The translations under genes and the position numbers were made by a program. This document shows, one piece after another, positions 1 to 6,827 of a stretch of 46,625 nucleotides of DNA; positions within the stretch are counted from its first letter, which is position 1, and each line of letters starts with the position of its first letter. The DNA lies in assembly GCA_009930475.1 (NCBI GenBank), contig RZYC01000024.1, positions 1 through 46,625 of the forward strand, in the 5' to 3' direction. The DNA comes from Spartobacteria bacterium (GTDB lineage Bacteria > Verrucomicrobiota > Kiritimatiellia > RZYC01). The notes under the pieces were generated by a model. That model searched no databases, had not been told where the DNA came from, and worked only from the letters and a program-made list of their open reading frames with translations.

Positions 1-36
1 ATAACGAACAAGGACGGGCAATGCTTCTCTTTTTAG

Positions 37-357
37 GTTCCGCTATCCATCCTGCTTCTTTCCGCGTTCATCGCATTTCCCATAATTAGAATTGCTGATG
101 TTCATGAATACCGTCTTGACCACCTGATTAAGCGGAAAGGACGAACCTTTGAGTATCTGTACGACTTCGGAGATGACTGGCGTCACGAACTTACCCTTTT
201 AGAGACTAACTTCATTGATGAACAGATTCATTCCGATAATTTGATACGTTTTCCATCAACAAAATGCTCATGCGTTACCGACGGTGGAGTCGCTTTTGTA
301 CGTTGCCGTGGCAGCCTTACGATAATGAAGGGCATGCCCATCATGGTATCGATATAG
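37..357 (+). pseudogene. Decayed pRiA4 ORF-3-like domain fragment
   Basis: A frame open from base 37 to the TAG at 355-357 contains the phrase FEYLYDFGDDWRHELTL, the hallmark of the plasmid pRiA4b ORF-3-like family (PF07929). The stretch before it has no plausible start and reads through an unrelated hydrophobic segment. After the hallmark, the Cys-rich motif expected in the family (CxDGxRACPPED) is only faintly recognisable as KCSCVTDGG. The usual C-terminal half is absent, and shifting frame does not recover it. I read this as a truncated, mutated remnant. The function of the intact family is unknown. A divergent short member is possible but less likely. Confidence 0.5.
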
Positions 358-818
358 CCTCCTGCCATCCAATGCATTGCAAGTTATTGAAAAGCGTTGG
401 CAACGTGGGCACATTGGGGTGCCACTCCCGTTGGTCACTGCCGATGGGGAATACATAACCCCTGCGCCGCTTCGCTCGTTTGTCTTGCTGACAAAACGCG
501 GCAGACGTGCCGATTGGTTAGCATTATCGAAGACGACCCCGAAAATTCCGGCGCGGAAAAATCTGCGGAAAGTGCCGGAAAATAGGGTGTAGAGTTTATT
601 CCGTACGCGCCCCTATAAGGGGCGGCGCGGACGGAAAAACAACGGCGGAAAAATGGACGGAAAAAACAACTGACAACGGCTTCAGTTTTCCGTAAAAAGT
701 AGTCCAATTTTCGAGTGCTACAAAATTTAGCGTATTGACAGATGAACCATGATTGGGTACCCGTACTTGTGAAGCTGCGAATGAAACTCGGCCCCGTGCC
801 GTGAGTGCCTTATGGCTC
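358..818. other. Gene-free stretch with repeat copy 1
   Basis: This 461-base gap contains repeat copy 1 (542-667). Short frames on both strands run through it but have no recognisable content. The plus frame ending near 585 finishes in a NSGAEK...ESAGK tail that comes from the repeat itself. A similar tail occurs in front of repeat copy 2, so these frames are products of the repeat and not separate genes. Confidence 0.6.
542..667 (+). repeat. 125-bp hairpin repeat, copy 1
   Basis: It matches 1929-2053 in the same orientation with about four substitutions and a one-base indel. The centre (601-634) can fold into a long hairpin with arms CGCCCC (608-613) and GGGGCG (619-624), a TATAA loop, and outer CCGT/ACGG pairing. 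The flanks contain repeated GGAAAAA and GGACGGAAA blocks. It lies about 150 bases 3' of the minus-strand DUF3800 gene. Confidence 0.85.
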
Positions 819-1670
819 CTATATTCGTGGCCTTTTCTTTTTCTGCTCCCAATTTCGTGGGAAAACGGTTTTCAGCGTGGGGATATCTGTGCCTTTGAAA
901 AAGGTGCCGCTGCTGCGACTTCCGAGGTGCAGGTCGTGTATCTCCCCGATCTGTGGCCATAACATATTCATAAACCGGTCTTCTTTTAGTTCATAGAAGC
1001 GTTGAACGGCCCAAAGAAAGTAGTCGACCGCCTGCAGGCAGTTGGTCTGTTCGGGGCTGGATATTTCGATTATCCAGAAACCTCTGCGGAACCCATATGT
1101 TGATTCAAAATCATTTTCTGCATGTTCCATGGCTTTTCGTAAGGCTTCCGTTCTATCGCTATTCCCGCGCCTTGCGATACATACATGATATCCAATGTCG
1201 GACATTGTATGAAGCTTGCTGAAAAGGCTGCGAATGAGGCCGTCGTAAAACGTATTGGGTTTGAAACGGGCTGCTGGATCATTGTCCCGCCGTTTAATTT
1301 CCTGCTCGGCCACAATGCGCTTATCTGCCACGACTGCATGAAAACGGAGCTTCTCGCCCTGTGCTTTCAGGAAATTGAAAACCTGATACCGCACCTCTGG
1401 CAGATCGCTGTTTGCATGAAAGCCAACTGCCATTTTTTTCCGCTCAGGCTTGAAGGATTCCACTCCGGCAAAATAAGGATCGCGCAATATCGAACCATGA
1501 AATTCATGAAACGCCTTTGAAAAAGATATTGGATCGTAGACTTCCAGTTTGCCGATGATGAAATACTGCGAACATCCCTCATTCCCAACAATCACGCCAC
1601 TGCCACGTTTGCTTCCAAACAACGTCGGGTCACCTGCTTCATCCACAAAAATATGCAGTGGCTCGGTCAT
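819..1670 (-). CDS. DUF3800 domain protein
   Basis: The 283-residue protein begins MTEPLHIFVDEAGDPTLFG and contains LQAVDYFLWAVQRFYE near residue 215. This N-terminal acidic FVDEAGD and C-terminal A-D-Y pairing is typical of DUF3800, a family with an RNase-H-like fold often found on mobile or defence-linked loci. No biochemical role is established. Its ATG overlaps by ATGA the stop of a truncated upstream frame (1667-1771), so it was once the second gene of an operon. The C-terminus (KKKRPRI) is basic. Repeat copies flank the gene (542-667 and 1929-2053), which suggests it moved or was rearranged as a unit. Family assignment is good, function unknown. Confidence 0.8.
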   Translation of the reverse strand: MTEPLHIFVDEAGDPTLFGSKRGSGVIVGNEGCSQYFIIGKLEVYDPISFSKAFHEFHGSILRDPYFAGVESFKPERKKMAVGFHANSDLPEVRYQVFNFLKAQGEKLRFHAVVADKRIVAEQEIKRRDNDPAARFKPNTFYDGLIRSLFSKLHTMSDIGYHVCIARRGNSDRTEALRKAMEHAENDFESTYGFRRGFWIIEISSPEQTNCLQAVDYFLWAVQRFYELKEDRFMNMLWPQIGEIHDLHLGSRSSGTFFKGTDIPTLKTVFPRNWEQKKKRPRI

Positions 1671-1771
1671 TTAGTCCTGCCCCGCGATTCGGTCTTTTCA
1701 CCAGCCGCTAAAAACTCTTCATACGCATGATCCCAGTCAACGTGTTTACCCGCACAGGCAAGTATCTCTGT
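1667..1771 (-). pseudogene. C-terminal remnant of DUF3800's upstream partner
   Basis: Reading toward DUF3800, a frame gives ILACAGKHVDWDHAYEEFLA and about 13 more residues before a TGA that overlaps the DUF3800 ATG (ATGA). No start codon lies between this frame and the upstream stop at 1772-1774. The ATGA overlap is what a translationally coupled pair would leave. The AG-x-W-x-EEFL flavour resembles the tails of small antitoxin-like or regulator proteins, but that is an impression only. The N-terminal part has been lost. Confidence 0.45.
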
Positions 1772-1774
1772 TTA

Positions 1775-2070
1775 CTGGCTCTCGTGAAAACAAAGAACAG
1801 GGGCATTTGCAAGCAGACCGCCGCTTATGAGCGTATTCGGGACGTATGCGCAAAAGGATACCTTCACGACGGACCCGGAAAACAGCTTTATCGCACCGAA
1901 CTCGACCCCGCAGACAACACCGATCCCAAAAATTCCGGCGCGGAAAAATGGACGGAAAGTGCCGGAAAATAGGGTGTAGATTTTATTCCGTACGCGCCCC
2001 TATAAGGGGCGGCGCGGACGGAAAAACAACGGCGGAAAACGGACGGAAAAAACGAACCGGAATACACCAA
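1775..2070. other. Gap with repeat copy 2
   Basis: Between the DUF3800 partner remnant and the next minus-strand gene lies repeat copy 2, preceded by about 150 bases with an open plus frame (1727-1972) that ends in the repeat-derived tail. The frame resembles no family I know, has no good ribosome binding site, and is probably another gene fragment truncated by the repeat. Confidence 0.45.
1929..2053 (+). repeat. 125-bp hairpin repeat, copy 2
   Basis: Direct copy of 542-667. The hairpin core is at 1988-2021. It ends 18 bases from the 3' end of the minus-strand gene at 2071-2586. Both copies therefore sit immediately downstream of a minus-strand gene, which could mean a role in transcript ends or a gene-plus-repeat cassette layout. 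Confidence 0.85.
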
Positions 2071-2586
2071 CTACATTCGCTCCTGCTTTGCGATGTTGTG
2101 AAAATCAAGCGCATCATATACCAATGCAAATGTTTCCTGATTACTATGTCGGTACACAGCAACATACATCAACTCATCAATCATACTTTGGCGTTGCAGG
2201 TTCTTCATGCGCGGGAATTCAAAATTCATAATATGTTTAAAGCATAGCTCCACTGCGGCAGCAGCATTAATTAAGGTCATTTCAGGCATTACCAAATTTT
2301 CACCAAAAACCTGCACCGGATGATGCTTGATGAGTCTGAATGTCAGAATCCCTGCTATTTTCGATCGTGCATACCCTTTGTCATTCCTTCGCCGATTTCG
2401 CATCATTTCAACGTCTTTTTTGCTTTCAGAAAGAGCAAGTCCCATTGCCAGACCGGAAATATCATAATCCTTGCATTTTTGCATTCCATACTGTTTCGCC
2501 ATAGACTCGACGATATTGAAATAGCGTCCCGCGTAAAAGTTTAGTATGTCATTTGCAAGTAACTCGTCCTCAGAAGCACTGCTCAT
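2071..2586 (-). CDS. Hypothetical protein, 171 aa
   Basis: I do not recognise this soluble, largely helical protein. It has no signal peptide or membrane segment. It includes a basic stretch RNRRRNDKGYARSK near residues 83-96, then KIAGILTFRLIKHHPVQVF, then AAAAVELCFKHIMNF. The segment with lysine, a small hydrophobic run and a basic patch vaguely recalls uncharacterised plasmid- or phage-borne proteins, but I cannot name a family. Its ATG overlaps the stop of the upstream gene by one base (TAATG), so the two are translated together. It ends 18 bases before repeat copy 2. Confidence 0.65.
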   Translation of the reverse strand: MSSASEDELLANDILNFYAGRYFNIVESMAKQYGMQKCKDYDISGLAMGLALSESKKDVEMMRNRRRNDKGYARSKIAGILTFRLIKHHPVQVFGENLVMPEMTLINAAAAVELCFKHIMNFEFPRMKNLQRQSMIDELMYVAVYRHSNQETFALVYDALDFHNIAKQERM

Positions 2587-2795
2587 TACAGAGTTACCTT
2601 GGACGCAACGTTGAAAAATAAAGAATGATCCTCATACGTAATGGAGTCCCCTTTTCGGGCGATATTTATCAGTTCTTTTTCAGAAGTAACACCGCTGTTT
2701 GTCTCAACTGTTTCGTTTTCCAACTCACGGATTACATGTAACACGCCTGCCGCAAAAGATTCAGCGGATTCCATTAATTCTTGTTGTGTCGCCAT
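2586..2795 (-). CDS. Small acidic hypothetical protein, 69 aa
   Basis: An acidic, probably helical small protein beginning MATQQELMESAESF. I chose the ATG at 2795 over the one at 2819 because it alone has a well-spaced Shine-Dalgarno (AAGGGAAG). It overlaps the following gene by one base. A small acidic first gene coupled to a larger basic second gene is the layout of many toxin-antitoxin pairs, but no toxin or antitoxin motif is visible. Function unknown. Confidence 0.6.
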   Translation of the reverse strand: MATQQELMESAESFAAGVLHVIRELENETVETNSGVTSEKELINIARKGDSITYEDHSLFFNVASKVTL

Positions 2796-3083
2796 ATTGT
2801 AACTTCCCTTTGAAAACATTATCCCATACGATCCTTATACATTAATCCGGCTAACCCACATAAAGCTATTCGTAAAACAGATAATTTTTGTTCGCCAACA
2901 AAAGTAAAGCCCACCAACATCCTGAGAAAGATACCCTTCGACGACATGGAGTCGCATTTCAAATGTAGCAGGCTCTATAAATACGTGTAGATAAATGGTC
3001 TGTTGGCGTCAAGAGGTTCGCTGAATTTTGTTTTGCCAGTTTGAGCTGGCTCTTTTATCCCTGAAGAATATCAAGATCGAGAA

Positions 3084-3344
3084 TTAAACCTTGATGGTAA
3101 AATCTAAGTGATTATTGCCTGGTCGACACATTTCTACATCGCTTACCGCATACATAAATTCTCCCTTACGCATAAGCTCACCGGTTTCTGGGCATCTGTC
3201 GTATATAGTAAAAATACGGCGATCGTACACATATAAAGCCCCACGTTTCTTTTCATAATCAATTTTGCATTCCCCTTCAAATGTCAGCCCTGTCTCGAAT
3301 TTTATTTCTGCTTCAAAGGTTGATGAGGCATCTTCTGTTTTCAT
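3084..3344 (-). CDS. Hypothetical protein, 86 aa
   Basis: Small soluble protein with alternating beta-type segments (FEAEIKFETGLTFEGECKIDYE; YVYDRRIFTIYDRCPETGE). It has three cysteines and no signal peptide. An AAGGA site lies about 10 bases before the ATG. It is last in the Sel1-containing minus-strand operon, 35 bases after the frameshifted gene. No family recognised. Confidence 0.55.
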   Translation of the reverse strand: MKTEDASSTFEAEIKFETGLTFEGECKIDYEKKRGALYVYDRRIFTIYDRCPETGELMRKGEFMYAVSDVEMCRPGNNHLDFTIKV

Positions 3345-3379
3345 CTGACGCCGATCCTTTCGTTATTTAATGGAATCCC

Positions 3380-3945
3380 TTAATTTGCCGCATCCTTCGC
3401 ATACTCATACACAAACTCAGCAAACTCATCCTTCACCAGCGGAATCTGAACTCTTGAACAGAGGTTGGGGAAAACATTGCACAAGCGTTGCCGAGGGTCG
3501 CCGTCCATGTCCACGAAATACCAGCGTTCTCCGTCCGGTGAAACGGCATTCAGAAAGCCCCATTGCCTGAACGTCATACCTATAAATTGCAAAACGGTTA
3601 CTGTGGGGACAAATGCAGCCAGGTCATAATCCTCCTGCACAATCGGTGATACGATGCCCACGCGATGATCGGTAATCTGAACACCTTTGTCGCTCATGGC
3701 CTCTTTCATCGCGTTGATTCCAGTTATCAAGCGTGCCGCCCGCCCATTCGCTCGACCAATGGCGGGAATAGAAAGGAGGTATACGTGTAATAGTCGCCTG
3801 AGATCCATGCTTCACAAATCATGTCCGCCTTTTTTTCCAGTTCGCTCTGTGCATCAGCCTGCACCAGTCGCGGCACAGCAATCAGTGCCGCAACCATGGC
3901 GATGATAAGCGGACACACCTTGCAAACGGCTGAATGCTTCATCAT
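3380..3945 (-). pseudogene. Secreted hypothetical protein with a frameshift
   Basis: Two frames together make one protein. The first (3945 to about 3740) starts MMKHSAVCKVCPLIIAMVAA, a clear signal peptide ending near VQADA, and continues to SFLFPPLVERMGG, where it runs into a stop at 3727. The second (about 3740 to 3380) continues with LITGINAMKEAMSDKG and ends VYEYAKDAAN. The join lies in the G/C-run GGGCGGGCGG near 3735-3745, so one inserted or lost base explains it. The rest of both frames is undamaged, which fits a recent mutation or an assembly error. The product would be about 187 residues, exported, of unknown function. Its ATG overlaps the old stop of the preceding Sel1 gene. Confidence 0.6.
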
Positions 3946-4046
3946 CGCATCCTCGAAACCATGGTTTCAGCCTGGGCTTTTTGTGATGCCGACATCTGAC
4001 CTGCAACCGTGTTAAGCAATGCGGAACTCTGCATGGTGCCGTTCAT
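3942..4046 (-). other. Orphaned in-frame C-terminus of the short Sel1 gene
   Basis: Directly after the TAA at 4047-4049 the same frame stays open for 34 codons (MNGTMQSSALLNTVAGQMSA and onward) to a TGA at 3942-3944. The segment matches in type the tail of the neighbouring Sel1 protein (EQMTPDQLAEGQRLSREY). The TGA overlaps the next gene's ATG, the spacing expected of the original gene end. Confidence 0.6.
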
Positions 4047-4457
4047 TTATGCAAGATACAGCCATGCGTAGGCGGCCACCAAATCCTGTGCGCAGCCTTT
4101 GCCCTCGTAATACATCTGACCCAGCATATACTGAGCCTCACTGTCGCCTCCGTGAGCGGCCTTTTCATACCAGTACTTTGCTTCCCGTTCGTGGTTGTCG
4201 GTATTCATCTGCCCGCCACTCACCGGCTTGTTCGCGCCCACTGCCGCCAACGTTTCCCAACCGGAACTCGTTGCCCCCTTGTAATACATCACGCCCAATT
4301 GATACTGCGCCTGAATATCCCCCGCTTTTGCCTGCGCCTTAAGGTTCTGTACCTGACTGGTCTGCGTCCAGTCTGCCTGCGCATCCACAACGGCTAACAC
4401 CAAAATTATGACGGCCACTATCGTTTTCAACATCATCCACCTCGCTTTGGTTATCAT
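4047..4457 (-). CDS. Short secreted Sel1-repeat protein, prematurely stopped
   Basis: 136 residues. It has a signal peptide (MLKTIVAVIILVLAVVDAQA), one Sel1 repeat at residues 43-55 (AGDIQAQYQLGVMYY), a linker, and a second repeat (GGDSEAQYMLGQMYYEGKG) ending AYAWLYLA and then TAA. Sel1 repeats are helix-turn-helix solenoid modules for protein contacts. In the upstream paralogue the same AYAWLNLA point is followed by a 40-residue helical tail. Here that tail is present but lies behind the stop. The ATG overlaps the upstream stop (ATGA). Whether the product is functional, or is restored by readthrough, is unknown. Confidence 0.75.
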   Translation of the reverse strand: MITKARWMMLKTIVAVIILVLAVVDAQADWTQTSQVQNLKAQAKAGDIQAQYQLGVMYYKGATSSGWETLAAVGANKPVSGGQMNTDNHEREAKYWYEKAAHGGDSEAQYMLGQMYYEGKGCAQDLVAAYAWLYLA

Positions 4458-5566
4458 TTTGCGGCCTTGGCCTTCATAATCTTCTCGTAGTATTCCCGGG
4501 ACAATCGCTGACCTTCTGCGAGTTGATCAGGGGTCATCTGTTCTGTTATTGATTCCCGCAATTCCACCCCATCTGCATACCCCTCTGCTGATGCTAAATT
4601 CAACCAGGCATAGGCTGCTACTTCATCTTTGGGAACGCCTCGCCCTTGGGCATACATGAGCCCGAGAATGAACTGCGCACCCGCATCCCCCTGATCCGCC
4701 GCCTTGCGCCACCATTTCGCCGCCTCCTGATCATTCTGCAGTACGCCTCGTCCTTGGGCATACATATTCCCGAGCTTGGATTGCGCACCCGCATCCCCCT
4801 GATCCGCCGCCCTGCGCAACCATTTCACCGCTTCCTGATAATCTTTTACGACGCCTCGTCCATTGGTATACATGACCCCGATATTGAATTGCGCATCAGC
4901 GTCCCCATGATCCGCCGACCTGCGCAACCATTTTACCGCCTCCTGATCATCTTGAGGGACACCTCGCCCTTCGGCATACATCACCCCAAGTCGTAATTGA
5001 GCCTTGGCATCGCCCTGATCCGCCGCCTTGCGATACCATTTTGCCGCTTCCTGATCATCTTTTACGATGCCTCGCCCATTGTCATACATTACCCCGAGGT
5101 TGAGCTGCGCAGAGGCTTTCCCTTGTTCCGCCGCTTTGCGGTACCATTTCACGGCTTCCTGATCATCCTGCACAATGCCTTGCCCTTTCGCATACATTGC
5201 TCCGAGAGTAAATTGAGAGTCGGCTAGTCCCTGATCCGCCGCCTTGCGATACCATTTTGCCGCTTCCTGATCATCTTTTGGCACATGCGCCCCTATATAG
5301 TACATTCCACCCAGCAGAAATTGCGCACCCGCATCCCCTTGATCTGCCGCCTTGCGGTACCATTTCACCGCCTCCTGATCATCTTTTAATACGCCTTGCC
5401 CTTCGGCATACAGACATCCCACTGTGCATTGTGCATCCGCGTCACCGCTGAGGGCTTTCTTCAATAAAACCTTGTCAATTTCTGCACGACACTCCACCGC
5501 TGAACCGACACAGATCATCAGAGCGATGATTAAGCACTTGCAACACCACAATTTCGAAGTTTCCAT
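4454..5566 (-). CDS. Secreted Sel1-repeat protein, eight repeats
   Basis: 370 residues with an N-terminal signal peptide (CLIIALMICVGSAVECRA). Eight consecutive 36-residue Sel1 repeats follow, each of the form DAxAQFxLGxMYAxGRGVxxD and DQEAxKWYRKAADQG. The last runs into VAAYAWLNLASAEG and a helical tail (MTPDQLAEGQRLSREYYEKI). The repeats are near-identical at base level (108-bp period), so the number can change by recombination. Exported Sel1 proteins serve as scaffolds or binding proteins in the periplasm. The partner cannot be read from sequence. AAAGGGGA precedes the ATG. First gene of a four-gene minus-strand operon. Confidence 0.9.
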   Translation of the reverse strand: METSKLWCCKCLIIALMICVGSAVECRAEIDKVLLKKALSGDADAQCTVGCLYAEGQGVLKDDQEAVKWYRKAADQGDAGAQFLLGGMYYIGAHVPKDDQEAAKWYRKAADQGLADSQFTLGAMYAKGQGIVQDDQEAVKWYRKAAEQGKASAQLNLGVMYDNGRGIVKDDQEAAKWYRKAADQGDAKAQLRLGVMYAEGRGVPQDDQEAVKWLRRSADHGDADAQFNIGVMYTNGRGVVKDYQEAVKWLRRAADQGDAGAQSKLGNMYAQGRGVLQNDQEAAKWWRKAADQGDAGAQFILGLMYAQGRGVPKDEVAAYAWLNLASAEGYADGVELRESITEQMTPDQLAEGQRLSREYYEKIMKAKAAK

Positions 5567-5918
5567 ATTTCATCCCCTTTCTCTTCCATTTCATCAAAGC
5601 ACGCCACCTAAAACAAGCGGCGGCATTGTCGCATGGCAATCTCAAGTTTCTCAAGGTATTTTTGTGGGTATTTGCACCGGATATTTGCAAACATAATCCG
5701 GGATGCGTGATCGTATCGAAGTGCAACGCTTTGTTATCAAAGGAAAACAGACATCCTCGCTCGCTTCGCTCGCGGAAAACTCAGCACGACGCCCGATGCT
5801 CCGGCTCATGCACTGGCTAGCGCACCTGTCACGGCATGTGCTGGCGGACAGCCCGTGCGCCGTCGTGGGTACATGTGGTTGCGTAGCACATGGTCACAAC
5901 TCATTCCACCTGCTACAT

Positions 5919-6050
5919 ATTTCTCCGCCGATGACACTGATTTCACTGATTATGTTTCTCCTCAATCTGCGAAATCTGCGTAATCTGCGGATGATCTCCT
6001 ACACTGCATGACAGAAGCACAACACCGGCGGAGCACCCATGCGTGTCGCA
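5919..6050 (+). repeat. 132-bp direct repeat, copy A
   Basis: Matches 6254-6385 almost perfectly. It contains a 9-base periodic core (AATCTGCGA, AATCTGCGT, AATCTGCGG) near 5964-5990, preceded by GACACTGATTTCACTGATTATG. Such TCTGCGxAA-periodic intergenic repeats recur in many environmental bacterial genomes. Confidence 0.85.
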
Positions 6051-6124
6051 GCTTCCAATCATTCGGAACTTGTGTGGAGCTGCACTGGCGTAAAAAGGCC
6101 GGTCCAGCCTGGACTTTTTGTCCA

Positions 6125-6149
6125 AGATTACGCAGATTTCGCAGATTGA
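6125..6149 (-). repeat. Inverted fragment of the 132-bp repeat core
   Basis: These 25 bases are the exact reverse complement of the periodic core of copy A (AATCTGCGAAATCTGCGTAA inside). The fragment lies between the two direct copies, so the three units can form a large inverted structure. Confidence 0.8.
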
Positions 6150-6253
6150 TACCCGCTTGTCGCGTCAGAAATGTGCCGCCGCCTCGTTCCTCGTTGTCGG
6201 CACCTAACAGGGCGGTGCCGCCTCCTATCGTCGTTGTCCCCGCACTCCAGGGC

Positions 6254-6385
6254 ATTTCTCCGCCGATGACACTGATTTCACTGATTATGCTTCTCCTCAA
6301 TCTGCGTAATCTGCGTAATCTGCGGATGATCTCCTACATTGCATGACAGAAGCACAACAGCGGCGGAGCACCCATGCGTGTCGCA
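6254..6385 (+). repeat. 132-bp direct repeat, copy B
   Basis: Second copy of 5919-6050, starting 335 bases after the first, with only a few differences. It ends at ATGCGTGTCGCA, as copy A does. Confidence 0.85.
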
Positions 6386-6681
6386 TTTTGCTGCATATTT
6401 TCTAGCTGTTGCTAGTTCCGGGCTACGCGTTAAACCTAAATAGCAAGTTAGGCTGTAGGTGTTTAGGCGCAGGCATCACGCCAAATCATTGCATTAACTT
6501 GGCATGCCACTGCTAAGCTCCAGCCGCTCAACTCATTTTCATTAAGCCTGTCTTTTCCAAAAGCCGAAGAAAGGTGAGGCCTTTGGAAAAACAGTCCCAT
6601 TTCCCAGATAAGCACCACCGCCACCGGTTAATCGGCGCTTGTTGCGCCGTACCCCGACCATTGTGAACCCGTTTCACGGAC

Positions 6682-6750
6682 TTCCAACCATTGGAAAACC
6701 CGCATAAAAAAGTTCCAACCATTGGAAAACCCGCATAAAAAAGTTCCAAT
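6682..6750. repeat. 31-bp tandem repeat with TTCCAA-CCA-TTGGAA palindrome
   Basis: Two full 31-base units begin at 6682 and 6713, and a partial third begins at 6744. Each carries the inverted repeat TTCCAACCATTGGAA followed by AACCCGCATAAAAAAG. Another TTTTCCAAA/TTTGGAAAA inverted pair lies at 6552-6597. They lie 3' of the minus-strand glycosyltransferase gene. Confidence 0.8.
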
Positions 6751-6827
6751 CGGCAATTAAATGTTCGATATCAATTAGACAGGATTGAACAGGGTTCATT
6801 GCACCAGATTCAGCCACAAAAAAAGGC

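Larger units (their letters stand above)
5567..6827. other. 1.26-kb gene-free, repeat-rich stretch
   Basis: I see no gene. The stretch contains a small CGCTCGCTTCGCTCGCG-type hairpin near 5757-5775, a 132-bp direct repeat, an inverted fragment between the copies, hairpin-forming sequence at 6430-6520 (CCTAAA/TTTAGG and GCCAA/TTGGC arms), an inverted TTTTCCAAA/TTTGGAAAA near 6552-6597, and a 31-bp tandem repeat. Short frames rich in NLRNLRNLR are translations of the repeat. Confidence 0.75.

Noticed and set aside
435-707. Minus-strand frame with FFRPFFRRCFSVRAAPYRGAYG
   Set aside because: It is produced by the 125-bp repeat; the same peptide appears at copy 2.
3035-3058. GCCAG...CTGGC hairpin followed by TCTTTTAT
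   Set aside because: It would terminate plus-strand transcription, but no plus gene lies upstream.
4646-5227. Plus-strand frames opposite the Sel1 repeats
   Set aside because: Periodic because the Sel1 repeats are periodic; not a gene.
5475-5726. Minus-strand frame upstream of the Sel1 gene
   Set aside because: Overlaps the Sel1 start in another frame and has no family or start site.
5943-6346. Short frames rich in NLRNLRNLR or ISEISQI on both strands
   Set aside because: They are translations of the 132-bp repeat with its 9-base period and have no ribosome binding site.
6420-6530. Possible integron attC site (GTTAAAC, GTTAGGC and hairpin arms)
   Set aside because: Both 7-mers point the same way and no RYYYAAC partner lies at the proper place, so the fold and boxes do not make an attC.
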